Positions 9,706-17,926 are shown, counted from the stretch's first letter. The stretch: 19,952 nucleotides of DNA from an uncultured Bacteroidota bacterium (GCA_903847655.1 CAINEG010000027.1:1-19952), one strand, 5' to 3'. The notes: generated from the letters alone by a model not told the origin. Numbers and translations are program-made.

Positions 9706-11019
9706 ATGAAAAAAACATTCCCAGTCATATTTACCCTCATCGGCCTTTCTATTTTGGGCATCTTGTTTATTCAAGTCACTTGGTTGCAAGGCTTGATGAT
9801 ACTTTCTAAGAATCAATTGTCCGACAGGTTGAATCAGTCGGGTGTTATCGTATCCAATGAAATTGCAAAAAAAATGAATAGTGGGATGTCTTTTCATTTG
9901 CCTAAAAAAGCATTGGGCTTAAACGACGATTATCATTTACATAATTTTGGAGAAACTACCATCTCAGATATCTATACCTATCAGGAAGTTTATCAGAAAA
10001 TAAAAATTGCTTTAGAGAAATACGGATTAGGGGATGTTAAATTTGAGTTTGCTGTGGCAGACAAAAAAGGCAATGTTGAATTTAAGAGTAAAAAATTTGA
10101 AGATGTTTTTTCGGATGAATTAAACACATTGCAAAGCAGGGTGTCAGTGATTCCTCAAGACATTATAGAGCCCTCTGGGCCTTTTGAGTCTATTATTATT
10201 GTGATGCCTAATGTGCGCATGTATCTCTTGCATTCATTGCAGTGGGTGATTGTAGGGGTAGCATTATTTATATTGGTGGTATTAGCGGCCTTCTTTATTA
10301 CCATTAGATCTTTGATTTACCAAAGGAAGTTGGTGGAGATTAAAAGAGATTTCATTAACAACATGACCCATGAATTAAAAACACCCTTGGCTACTATTTC
10401 ATTGGCAGTGGACGCATTGAAAAGTTCAAAAGTAAATACAGATGCAAAATCGGTAGAATATTTTAGCAATATTATCAAGGAAGAAAATGTGCGCATGAAC
10501 AAGCATGTGGAAACTATTTTACAAGCAGCACAATTAGACAAAAAAGAAAATGAATTAAATAAGCAGCCTACCGATATCCATGATTTAATACAAGGGGTAG
10601 TAGATAGTTTTAAATTACAATTAGAGGGGAAGCCATCAGAAGTAGAAACTATATTAGAAGCCAATCCTTCGGTGATTGCAGTGGATGAAGAGCATTTATT
10701 GCATGTGCTGTCTAATTTAATTGACAATGCTATAAAGTATTCCAAAGCCTCCATCCATATCCTTATAAAAACCAAGTCGCAAAATAATAAAATGTCTATC
10801 TTAATTGAAGACAAGGGTATTGGCATGAATGCGGATGCCATCAAGCATATATTTGAAAAATTTTATCGTGCCCAGTCGGGCAATGTACATGATGTAAAGG
10901 GCTATGGCTTAGGCATGAGTTATGTGAAGTGGGTCTTAGATGCCCATAAAGGCAATATTCAAGTAAAAAGCGAAGTAGACAAAGGCACTAGCATAGAAAT
11001 TGTATTACCCATTAGCTAG
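9706..11019 (+). CDS. Membrane sensor histidine kinase (orphan)
   Basis: A 437-aa two-component sensor. From the ATG at 9706 it has a first membrane span at about 6-28, a periplasmic region of about 150 residues (29-177) that I do not recognise, a second span at about 178-202, and then a HisKA domain directly, with no HAMP domain visible. The H-box reads NNMTHELKTPLATI with the phospho-accepting His222. The ATPase domain has the N-box LIDNAIKYS (Asn341), G1 box EDKGIGM (Asp369), F-box FEKFYRAQ and G2 box GYGLGM. It should autophosphorylate His222 in response to an envelope signal and pass the phosphate to a response regulator, but none is encoded next to it: upstream is the atpDC terminator and downstream is convergent queA. 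The TTG at 9634 in frame lies within the terminator and is rejected. The stop overlaps the queA stop. Confidence 0.93.
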   Translation: MKKTFPVIFTLIGLSILGILFIQVTWLQGLMILSKNQLSDRLNQSGVIVSNEIAKKMNSGMSFHLPKKALGLNDDYHLHNFGETTISDIYTYQEVYQKIKIALEKYGLGDVKFEFAVADKKGNVEFKSKKFEDVFSDELNTLQSRVSVIPQDIIEPSGPFESIIIVMPNVRMYLLHSLQWVIVGVALFILVVLAAFFITIRSLIYQRKLVEIKRDFINNMTHELKTPLATISLAVDALKSSKVNTDAKSVEYFSNIIKEENVRMNKHVETILQAAQLDKKENELNKQPTDIHDLIQGVVDSFKLQLEGKPSEVETILEANPSVIAVDEEHLLHVLSNLIDNAIKYSKASIHILIKTKSQNNKMSILIEDKGIGMNADAIKHIFEKFYRAQSGNVHDVKGYGLGMSYVKWVLDAHKGNIQVKSEVDKGTSIEIVLPIS

Positions 11020-12323
11020 TTGATCCAAAACAAAGAACCATCTCCATAACTTAAAAAACGGTATTGCTGCTCGATGGCATACTTATAAATCTTTTTCCAT
11101 TGAGCTCCAGTAATGGCTGCAATAATTAACAATAGGGTGGATTTAGGTTGATGGAAATTGGTGACCAATCCATTGCAAAGTCTAAAAGTATACCCTGGAA
11201 CAATCATCAGTTGCGTACTTGTAATTAATGTTTCCATTTTATTGGATGCCATCCAAGTGAGTAAAGCATTAAGTGCTTCTTTATTGCTAATTTCTGATGG
11301 GTTCAATTCATAGGCATCCCATTGCAATAATTTTAGATCCATCGCTGGGATGGTAGTTTCGCCTTGGCTATTTTTTATTTGAATTAATTTCACGCCCAAC
11401 CAGTAAAGCGATTCAATGGTTCTGAGCGAAGTAGTACCCACTGCAATCAATGGTCCAGATTTTTCTTGTTGTGCTGTTTCAGCTGCTTTGTTTAATAAAA
11501 ATTCAATCACTGTTTTAGGCACTTCAAAAAATTCTGCATGCATGGGATGATCATCAATATGCGCAGTTTTTACTGGCAAAAAAGTACCGGCACCTACATG
11601 TAAACTCAGAAATTGACAATCAATATTTTTAGCGGCTAAGGATTGAAATATTTTTTCATTAAAATGTAAGCCCGCAGTGGGTGCTGCTACGGAGCCTTCT
11701 TCTTTGGCATAAGTAGTTTGGTATCTTTCTTTGTCTTGGGAATTGGCGGCTCTTTGAATATAGGGGGGAAGTGGAATGTTTCCAATATGTTCAATAATTT
11801 CAGAAAAATGAAAATCTTCTTCCCAAGAAAATTCAATTAAAAATTTGCCATCATTGGCTGCTAGTTTTTTTGCATATACTGAAATATTTTTTCCTTGTAA
11901 GATTATTTTTTTTTCGAGCAAACCTTCTTTCCATTTCTTTGCACCACCCACCAAACAAATCCATTCCACTTTTTTAGTGGTTTGCATGGCCATCGCCACA
12001 GGACTATAAGCAGTGCTTGGTTCTAAGCAAAATATTTCTATCGATGTTTCTTTATCATTGGTTTTGTTTGAAGCCGCTGAATCATTGTTTTTATTTTTTT
12101 CAAAAAATATTCTCGCTGCAATTACTTTACTGTTATTAAAAAGGAGCGTCGAATTTTCAGGAATAAAATTTGCTATTTGTGCATAGTTGCTTTCTGCAAT
12201 AATCTCCTTATCCCAAACCAATAGCTTGCTTTCGGCCCTATCCTTTGCCGGTGTGTAGGCGATACGGTCATCAGGCAAATTGTAGTCAAATGCTTCAATG
12301 GGAAGCTTTTCGCGTTTCATCAT
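11016..12323 (-). CDS. queA: S-adenosylmethionine:tRNA ribosyltransferase-isomerase
   Basis: It transfers and isomerises the ribosyl part of S-adenosylmethionine onto 7-aminomethyl-7-deazaguanine in tRNA, giving epoxyqueuosine, the penultimate step of queuosine synthesis. Family signatures are all present: FNNSKVIAARI near the start, GNIPLPPYIQR, EEGSVAAPTAGLHF, SLHVGAGTFLPVK, VTNFHQPKSTLLL and the terminal YRFLSYGD. At 435 aa it is longer than the E. coli enzyme (356). Part of the excess is a hydrophilic Asn/Lys/Ser-rich insert at about 76-93 and looser regions around 100-150. I start it at the ATG at 12323 (MMKREKLPIE); 12320 is equally possible. The in-frame ATG at 12338 is rejected because a promoter element occupies 12328-12335. 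No other queuosine gene is near. Confidence 0.95.
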   Translation of the reverse strand: MMKREKLPIEAFDYNLPDDRIAYTPAKDRAESKLLVWDKEIIAESNYAQIANFIPENSTLLFNNSKVIAARIFFEKNKNNDSAASNKTNDKETSIEIFCLEPSTAYSPVAMAMQTTKKVEWICLVGGAKKWKEGLLEKKIILQGKNISVYAKKLAANDGKFLIEFSWEEDFHFSEIIEHIGNIPLPPYIQRAANSQDKERYQTTYAKEEGSVAAPTAGLHFNEKIFQSLAAKNIDCQFLSLHVGAGTFLPVKTAHIDDHPMHAEFFEVPKTVIEFLLNKAAETAQQEKSGPLIAVGTTSLRTIESLYWLGVKLIQIKNSQGETTIPAMDLKLLQWDAYELNPSEISNKEALNALLTWMASNKMETLITSTQLMIVPGYTFRLCNGLVTNFHQPKSTLLLIIAAITGAQWKKIYKYAIEQQYRFLSYGDGSLFWIN

Positions 12324-12327
12324 GCCC

Positions 12328-12335
12328 CAAAGGTA
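12328..12335 (-). promoter_or_regulatory. -7 promoter element of queA (TACCTTTG)
   Basis: On the minus strand TACCTTTG matches TAnnTTTG exactly and is the same octamer as at atpD. Only four bases separate it from the ATG at 12323, so the transcript should begin at or next to the start codon. The -33 match is poor (TTAG at 12360-12357, 21 bases away). Confidence 0.6.
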
Positions 12336-12387
12336 CATATTGCCTTGATTTTCATGCTAATTCACCTGTTTTTCACATAAAATATGG

Positions 12388-12407
12388 GGTTTTCCACAGG
12401 TTTCCAC
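12388..12407 (-). promoter_or_regulatory. Tandem GTGGAAA boxes upstream of queA (possible second MraZ site or DnaA boxes)
   Basis: On the minus strand GTGGAAACCT (12407-12398) is followed in exact 10-bp register by GTGGAAAACC (12397-12388). The core resembles the GTGGTAAA units beside mraZ but points toward queA. A lone copy, GTGGAAAACT, lies on the plus strand at 12484-12493. Read the other way, TTTTCCACA at 12390-12398 and at 12491-12483 differ by one base from the DnaA box TTATCCACA, so a DnaA reading is also open. Function is inference. Confidence 0.4.
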
Positions 12408-12518
12408 AATTTAAAACAATAGAACTTAGAAATTATACTATGGATTCCCTTACTGCATTGATTTTCAGCTTGGTTTATTACTTGTGGAAAACTAGAACCC
12501 CTGTTTTAGCCTATGAAA

Positions 12519-12558
12519 GTGGTAAAATGTGTTAATTTGTGTGAACAAGTGGTAAAAA
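12519..12558 (+). promoter_or_regulatory. MraZ operator: four direct repeats in 10-bp register
   Basis: Four consecutive decamers begin with GTG at 12519, 12529, 12539 and 12549: GTGGTAAAAT, GTGTTAATTT, GTGTGAACAA and GTGGTAAAAA. The last ends 18 bases before the mraZ ATG. Known MraZ operators are short direct repeats one helical turn apart (TGGG units in E. coli, AAAGTG-type units in mycoplasmas), always upstream of mraZ. A weak -7-like element, TTAATTTG (12532-12539), lies inside the array, so binding could block the dcw promoter. The repeats are seen directly; MraZ binding is inferred from position and pattern. Confidence 0.75.
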
Positions 12559-12576
12559 TCACTTCAATTATTAACA

Positions 12577-13035
12577 ATGACAGGCTTTCACGGAGAATAT
12601 CAATCAACCATCGACGCAAAAGGGCGTTTTCACTTACCTGGCGGTCTTAAAAAACAGCTAGCGGAAGGGGAGAATCACTTTATTGTAAGTAGAGGGTTTG
12701 AGAAGTGCTTGACGCTTTATCCAATGAAAAGCTGGCAAGGGATATTAGATCGTATTAGTCAATTGAATGATTTTGATCCAAAAGTGCGTCAGTTTAGACG
12801 ACAATTTCTAGGGGGAGCGACAGAAGTTGAATTAGATGGAGCTGGCCGTATTTTATTGCCACCCACTTTAAGAGAATTTGCTTTACCTGGAAAAGAAATT
12901 GTTTTAGCTGCAGCATTGGATCGTTTCGAAATATGGGATGCAAGTAAGTACAAACAGCTCTTTGAGGATTTCTCTGCAGATGAATTTAGCAATTTGGCTC
13001 AGGAAGTAATGGCAGGAATTAAAAAACAAGATTAA
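12577..13035 (+). CDS. mraZ: Transcriptional regulator MraZ
   Basis: A DNA-binding protein of the AbrB/SpoVT type that forms a ring and controls the dcw cluster, including its own gene. It is 152 aa, the usual length. Both copies of the family signature are visible: IDAKGRFHLP (Asp13, Arg17) in the first half and LDGAGRILLP (Asp87, Arg91) in the second, each at the head of a swapped-hairpin domain. It opens with the typical FHGEYQ. It is first in the cluster, nine bases before rsmH, and four GTG-headed direct repeats just upstream are the likely operator. In E. coli MraZ represses and excess is toxic unless RsmH is present, so the conserved mraZ-rsmH pair is functionally meaningful. Confidence 0.97.
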   Translation: MTGFHGEYQSTIDAKGRFHLPGGLKKQLAEGENHFIVSRGFEKCLTLYPMKSWQGILDRISQLNDFDPKVRQFRRQFLGGATEVELDGAGRILLPPTLREFALPGKEIVLAAALDRFEIWDASKYKQLFEDFSADEFSNLAQEVMAGIKKQD

Positions 13036-13044
13036 GTAAACAAG

Positions 13045-13989
13045 ATGCCAAATCAACCGATTGATTCTACCGCATCTCAAGCATTTGCTTCTTCTTACCA
13101 CATCCCCGTCTTATTTCATGAAACCATGGAATACTTAAACATTCAACCAGAAGGCATTTATGTGGATGCCACTTTTGGTGGAGGTGGTCATAGCAAGGGC
13201 ATCTTAGCACAATTGGGACCGAAGGGTCGATTGATTGCTTTTGATCAGGATGCGGATGCAAAAAATAATTTACCCAAGGACGAGCGTTTATTATTTATTC
13301 CAGAAAATTTCAAATACTTGCAACGTTTTTTACGCTTACATCAAATTACACAAGTAGATGGTGTACTCGCAGACTTAGGCGTAAGTAGTCATCAGTTTGA
13401 TGAAGGCAGTAGAGGCTTTTCAACTAGATATGATGGCCCTTTTGATATGCGCATGGATCAACGTGGTGCCACCACTGCTTCGCATGTGATTGAAAGTTTT
13501 AGTGAAGCCGAATTGCATAAAATGTTTGAACAATATGGCGAAGTAACCAATTCTAAAACTTTAGCCAAACACATTGCTACTCAACGTAAGCATGTAAAAT
13601 TAAATACTGTTCAAGATTTTAAAACATTCATAGCCCCTGTAGTTAAAGGAAATCCCAACAAATATTGGGCACAAGTTTTTCAAGCCATAAGAATAGTCGT
13701 AAATGAAGAAATGGAAGTGTTAAAAGAATTTTTGGCGCAGTTGCCTTTGGTCATTAAACCAGGAGGCAGAGCGGTAATTATCACTTTCCATTCTATAGAA
13801 GATCGTTTAGTAAAAAACGCTTTTCGTGTGTCGCAAGAAGAAGAAAAAGATGCCCATCCTTTTCTTTCACCAGAAAGAGAAGTCTTTTGGAAAATCATTA
13901 CAAAAAAACCTGTAATGGCTTCTGAAAAGGAAATGAATCAAAACAATCGAAGCAGGAGTGCAAAATTGCGCGCTGCGGAAAGATTATAA
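13045..13989 (+). CDS. rsmH: 16S rRNA (cytosine-1402-N4)-methyltransferase RsmH (MraW)
   Basis: It methylates N4 of C1402 in the decoding centre of 16S rRNA using S-adenosylmethionine. It is 314 aa, as expected. Motifs seen: HIPVLFHETMEYL at the start, the SAM-binding loop DATFGGGGHS (from Asp41), FDQDADA, the DGVLADLGVSSHQFD block, GPFDMRMD, FQAIRIVVNEE, ITFHSIEDRLVK and the basic C terminus NRSRSAKLRAAER. Gene order mraZ-rsmH is nearly universal in dcw clusters. The ftsL-like gene begins five bases after the stop, so translation is probably coupled. Confidence 0.98.
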   Translation: MPNQPIDSTASQAFASSYHIPVLFHETMEYLNIQPEGIYVDATFGGGGHSKGILAQLGPKGRLIAFDQDADAKNNLPKDERLLFIPENFKYLQRFLRLHQITQVDGVLADLGVSSHQFDEGSRGFSTRYDGPFDMRMDQRGATTASHVIESFSEAELHKMFEQYGEVTNSKTLAKHIATQRKHVKLNTVQDFKTFIAPVVKGNPNKYWAQVFQAIRIVVNEEMEVLKEFLAQLPLVIKPGGRAVIITFHSIEDRLVKNAFRVSQEEEKDAHPFLSPEREVFWKIITKKPVMASEKEMNQNNRSRSAKLRAAERL

Positions 13990-13994
13990 GTTGT

Positions 13995-14342
13995 ATGACC
14001 GAATCTATTAACCCTACCACTAAGACTACTTTAAAAAGTATGCTTAACTATCAGTGGATTGTCATGAACATTAGTTTCTTTTTGTTCATGGCGCTGATCG
14101 CTATCTTATACATAGCGAATGGGCATTTGACCGACAAAACCATTCGAAAAATAAATACCACACAACGAGAGCTTAAAGAATTGCAATTCGAATACAAAAC
14201 TTTAAAATCAGATTTAATGCGTCGTAGCAGAGCCGTGGAAATTCAGGACAAGGTGGCACCTTATGGTTTAGTGGTGTCCAAGGAAATGCCAATACGTTTG
14301 ACCAAAGAAAATAAAATTCAAAATCAATCTCAAAATAAATAA
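13995..14342 (+). CDS. FtsL-like cell division protein
   Basis: A 115-aa bitopic membrane protein between rsmH and ftsI, exactly where ftsL lies in dcw clusters. It has a cytoplasmic tail of about 20 residues, one membrane span at about 21-41 (WIVMNISFFLFMALIAILYI), then a heptad-like charged coiled coil at about 46-77 (KINTTQRELKELQFEYKTLK) and a short periplasmic tail. That is the FtsL layout: FtsL pairs with FtsB and FtsQ through the coiled coil and helps activate FtsW/FtsI at the septum. Sequence similarity to E. coli FtsL is not apparent, which is normal for this fast-changing family, so the call rests on topology and position. The stop overlaps the ftsI start by one base (TAATG). Confidence 0.85.
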   Translation: MTESINPTTKTTLKSMLNYQWIVMNISFFLFMALIAILYIANGHLTDKTIRKINTTQRELKELQFEYKTLKSDLMRRSRAVEIQDKVAPYGLVVSKEMPIRLTKENKIQNQSQNK

Positions 14343-16456
14343 TGGACGTAAAACGCGACATATTATGGAGGGTTTATTTGAGTTACATCATGATGGTGCT
14401 GGTTTGTATACTCATCTTGGGCAAGGCTTTTTATATTCAACAAGTACAAGGCAAATATTGGAGAGGGCTTAGTGACAGTTTGCATCAAAGAATTGTGGAC
14501 ATCCCAGCAGCTAGAGGAACCATCTATAGTGAAGATGGCCAAATGTTAAGTACCAATATACCTCAATTTGATATTTCGATTGATTTTAGAGTGACCCCCT
14601 TACATGAAAAATCTGGTTTATTGTTTAGGACTAATATCGATTCTTTAAGTATTTGTTTGGCCAATTTATTTAAAGATCAATCTGCAGAAAAATATAAAAA
14701 TGATTTGACCGCTGCTTATGAAGCTAGCGTTGGTAATTATGAGCTTAGAAAAAAAATATCTTATCGTCAATATTTGTCTTTGGCCAAATTTCCTTTATTT
14801 AAATTAGGCAGATACAAAAGCGGATTGATTGCTGAGGAAAAAAATATTCGCTTAAATCCTTATGAAAATATTGGCTATAGAACTATTGGATTGGCCAGGG
14901 ATGAAAATAAAGTAGGCCTAGAAAAATCATATGATACAGTTTTAAATGGGCGCAATGGCCGTCAATTGGTGCGTGCTATTGCGGGTGGGGTTACAGTTCC
15001 TGTGGAAGAAGGCTTGTTTGAAATTGCGCCTGAAACGGGTAAGGATATTGTAAGTACAATAGATGTTTTCATACAAGAAGTAACAGAAAACGCTTTGAAA
15101 AAAATGATGATCCAAAATGATGCGCGTACAGGGGTCGCCATGGTGATGGAAGTAAAAACAGGAAAAATAAAAGCCATTGCCAATCTAGGAAAAGTGGGAG
15201 AGGGGCTTTATACAGAAGATTTAAATTATGCGACAAGGGTTACTGAGCCAGGTTCCACTTTTAAATTAGTCACTTTAATGTCGGCCTTAGAGGATAAAAA
15301 AGTAACCTTAAATTCAAAAGTGAATTTAGAAGGGGGTACTTGGAATTATGCAGGCCGTGTGGTAAGAGATGCGGAGAATCATGGCAAACATGAGGCTACA
15401 GTTTTAGAAGCTTTTGAGGAAAGCTCAAACGTAGGCATGGCTAAATTAGCTGTTACCTATTTCAATGACAATCCTCAAGCCTATTTTAAACATATTACTA
15501 AATTAAGAATAGATAGTTCCTCAGGCATTGATCTAATGGGAGAAGGGTATCCCTTATTAATTAAACCTAACAGTAAAAGATGGGGACCTACCACACTTCC
15601 TTGGATGGCTTTTGGCTATAATATTGCGATTGCACCCATCCAAACTTTAACCATGTACAATAGTATTGCTAATAATGGTGTGATGATGCGTCCTTATTTA
15701 GTCAATGCAATTAAAGAAGAAGGAAGAGTATTAAAAACGATGAGTCCTAAAGCTTATGAAGGAATGGTTTGTTCACCTTCCACTATTAGAGACTTGCATA
15801 TTGCTTTAGAGGGGGTATGTACCAATGGGACGGCTAAAAAATTATTTGCAGGTAGTTTATATAAAGTGGGAGGCAAAACAGGTACCGCCTTGGTCGCTGA
15901 TGGAAATAGAGGGTACGCAGATAATATTTTTCAGTCTTCCTTTGTCGGTTATTTTCCAGCAGACAATCCGCAATACACCATTGCGGTTATCATCATCAAT
16001 CATCCACATGCGGCCAATCATTTTGGCGCATCGGTAGCAGGTCCTGTATTCAAAGAAATTTCAGACCGCTTGTATTCCACCTACATACAAAATAAAAGAG
16101 GAGTACTACCTAGTTTTTCTGTTAAAGACAGCCAAGTATTTAATTATAGTCTATCTAAAATATCCTTAGCCACCATTGCTAAAAATTTAGCCCTTCCTTA
16201 TCAAGATTCTAGTGAAGCACGCAATGAATGGGTGCAATTAAAAGGTAAAGGGAAAAACTTGAAATCCGCACAAGCTATTGTATCTGACAGTACCATGCCC
16301 GATATCAGTGGGATGAAATTAAAAGATGCTTTATGGATTTGTGAAAAGAAGGGCTTGTTGGTAAAATTTATGGGCAAAGGCAAAGTAATTAAACAAAGCA
16401 TTGCACAAGGAGAATACATTGTTAAAGGGCAACAAATTCAAATAGATCTAAATTAA
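14342..16456 (+). CDS. ftsI: Septal peptidoglycan transpeptidase (class B PBP, FtsI/PBP3-like) with C-terminal PASTA domain
   Basis: It cross-links septal peptidoglycan in the periplasm, partnered with the glycosyltransferase FtsW. It is 704 aa: one N-terminal membrane anchor (about 11-31), a pedestal/dimerisation domain beginning at PAARGTIYSEDGQML, and a transpeptidase domain with the three penicillin-binding motifs, STFK (Ser305 nucleophile, Lys308), SSN (361-363) and KTGT (512-515). A single PASTA domain closes the protein (about 653-704, from PDISGMKLKDAL to QQIQIDLN). E. coli FtsI (588 aa) lacks PASTA; among division PBPs it is seen in Gram-positives and in Bacteroidota. Start and stop each overlap a neighbour by one base, so ftsL-like, ftsI and murE are very probably translationally coupled. 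Confidence 0.95.
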   Translation: MDVKRDILWRVYLSYIMMVLVCILILGKAFYIQQVQGKYWRGLSDSLHQRIVDIPAARGTIYSEDGQMLSTNIPQFDISIDFRVTPLHEKSGLLFRTNIDSLSICLANLFKDQSAEKYKNDLTAAYEASVGNYELRKKISYRQYLSLAKFPLFKLGRYKSGLIAEEKNIRLNPYENIGYRTIGLARDENKVGLEKSYDTVLNGRNGRQLVRAIAGGVTVPVEEGLFEIAPETGKDIVSTIDVFIQEVTENALKKMMIQNDARTGVAMVMEVKTGKIKAIANLGKVGEGLYTEDLNYATRVTEPGSTFKLVTLMSALEDKKVTLNSKVNLEGGTWNYAGRVVRDAENHGKHEATVLEAFEESSNVGMAKLAVTYFNDNPQAYFKHITKLRIDSSSGIDLMGEGYPLLIKPNSKRWGPTTLPWMAFGYNIAIAPIQTLTMYNSIANNGVMMRPYLVNAIKEEGRVLKTMSPKAYEGMVCSPSTIRDLHIALEGVCTNGTAKKLFAGSLYKVGGKTGTALVADGNRGYADNIFQSSFVGYFPADNPQYTIAVIIINHPHAANHFGASVAGPVFKEISDRLYSTYIQNKRGVLPSFSVKDSQVFNYSLSKISLATIAKNLALPYQDSSEARNEWVQLKGKGKNLKSAQAIVSDSTMPDISGMKLKDALWICEKKGLLVKFMGKGKVIKQSIAQGEYIVKGQQIQIDLN

Positions 16457-17919
16457 TGAAAGCACTACAAAATATATTATTTGGTGTTAAGTTAAGAGAA
16501 GTGGTAGGCACCACGCAGAAAACTATTGCTGAGATCCAAATTGATTCAAGAAAAGTGGGTAAGGAAGGGGTATTTGTTGCCATCAAAGGAGTGAAGTCTG
16601 ATGGCCATGCTTTTATTGAAACCGCCATTGAAAAAGGAGCAACGGTGATTGTTTGTGAGCAAATGCCCACTGTTTTAAACAAGGTGATTACTTATATTAT
16701 TGTAGAAAATGCACAAGAAGCAGTGGCGGTGATGGCACATCAATTTTACGACGAGCCTTCTACCAAATTAAAATTAGTAGGGGTGACTGGAACCAATGGA
16801 AAAACAACTGTGGCTACTTTGTTGTTTAAATTATTCAATGCATTAGGGTATACCTGTGGTTTAATCAGTACCATCGAAAATCATATTGGGAAAAATATTG
16901 TTCCTGCTACACATACCACCCCCGATCCTATTCAGTTGAATGCTTTATTGCAGCAGATGGTAGAAGCGGGTTGTACCCATGTATTTATGGAAGTAAGTAG
17001 CCATGCCATTCATCAACACCGAATTACTGGTTTACAATTTGTGGGTGGGGCTTTTACCAATATCACCCATGATCATTTAGATTACCACCAAACTTTTGAA
17101 GCTTATTTGGAAGTTAAAAAAACTTTCTTTGATCAATTGCCAAGTGCAGCTTTTGCCTTAAGCAATTTGGATGACAAGAATGGGGCAAAAATGTTGCTGC
17201 ATACCAAGGCCAAAAAACTAAGCTACGCTTTGCATGCCCCTGCGAATTACAAAGGAAAAATCTTAGAAAATATTTTGAGTGGCTTGGTGATGAATATTAA
17301 TGATATCGAAGTGCATTGTCGTTTGATTGGAACATTCAATGCGTATAATTTATTGGCCGTTTATGGTATTGCGATTGAATTGGGCGAAAAACCACAAGAG
17401 GTATTGGTGGTATTAAGTGCATTAACTGGTGCAGAAGGTAGATTTGATTATATCGTAAGTAAAGAAAATATCATTGGTATTGTTGATTATGCGCATACGC
17501 CAGACGCCTTAGAGAATGTATTAACCACCATTGCCAAATTAAGAAAAGGCAATGAGACAGTGATTACGGTGGTGGGTTGTGGAGGAGACAGAGATAAAAC
17601 TAAAAGGCCTATCATGGCGCAAGTAGCCTGTGATTTAAGCAATAAAGTATTTTTTACCAGTGACAATCCTCGTTCTGAAGATCCGAATGAAATTATTAAA
17701 GATATGGAACAAGGATTAACCAGTGCCGCTAAAAGAAAGTACATCAATATTGTAGATCGTAAAGAAGCCATTAAAGCAGCCATCAGTTTTGCCAAAGCAG
17801 GGGACATTATTTTAATCGCAGGAAAGGGGCATGAGAAATACCAAGACATTCAAGGTGTAAAGCATGATTTTGATGACAAGCAAATTTTAGAAAACCTATT
17901 CAACGACTTAGCTAAATAA
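16456..17919 (+). CDS. murE: UDP-N-acetylmuramoyl-L-alanyl-D-glutamate--2,6-diaminopimelate ligase
   Basis: The cytoplasmic ATP-dependent ligase that adds the third stem-peptide residue to the UDP-MurNAc-dipeptide. It is 487 aa with the three Mur-ligase domains: the UDP-binding domain with [17 protein letters not shown], the central ATPase with [10 protein letters not shown] (P-loop 112-118) and the HTTPDP and EVSSHAI segments, and a C-terminal domain with [16 protein letters not shown] sequence. In that last domain DNPR (403-406) is the motif that selects meso-diaminopimelate over lysine. The peptidoglycan is therefore predicted to be the mDAP type. The carbamylated lysine is expected in YLEVKKTFF. 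murF does not follow; mraY begins after seven bases. Confidence 0.97.
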   Translation: MKALQNILFGVKLREVVGTTQKTIAEIQIDSRKVGKEGVFVAIKGVKSDGHAFIETAIEKGATVIVCEQMPTVLNKVITYIIVENAQEAVAVMAHQFYDEPSTKLKLVGVTGTNGKTTVATLLFKLFNALGYTCGLISTIENHIGKNIVPATHTTPDPIQLNALLQQMVEAGCTHVFMEVSSHAIHQHRITGLQFVGGAFTNITHDHLDYHQTFEAYLEVKKTFFDQLPSAAFALSNLDDKNGAKMLLHTKAKKLSYALHAPANYKGKILENILSGLVMNINDIEVHCRLIGTFNAYNLLAVYGIAIELGEKPQEVLVVLSALTGAEGRFDYIVSKENIIGIVDYAHTPDALENVLTTIAKLRKGNETVITVVGCGGDRDKTKRPIMAQVACDLSNKVFFTSDNPRSEDPNEIIKDMEQGLTSAAKRKYINIVDRKEAIKAAISFAKAGDIILIAGKGHEKYQDIQGVKHDFDDKQILENLFNDLAK

Positions 17920-17926
17920 TTTAATT

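Noticed and set aside
12324..12338. ATG at 12338 as the queA start
   Set aside because: The added residues are not part of the family and the interval contains the TACCTTTG promoter element; MMKREKLPIE at 12323 is a typical QueA N terminus.
12388..12491. A replication origin in the queA-mraZ gap, from the DnaA-box-like words
   Set aside because: None of the words is a perfect DnaA box, there is no dnaA or dnaN neighbour and no AT-rich unwinding repeats; at most they are regulatory sites.
12440..12535. A possible 31-residue small ORF (ATG at 12440) in the queA-mraZ gap, with a hydrophobic middle
   Set aside because: It ends inside the GTG repeat array, has no recognisable family or promoter of its own, and its length is easily reached by chance. 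The regulatory reading explains the region better.
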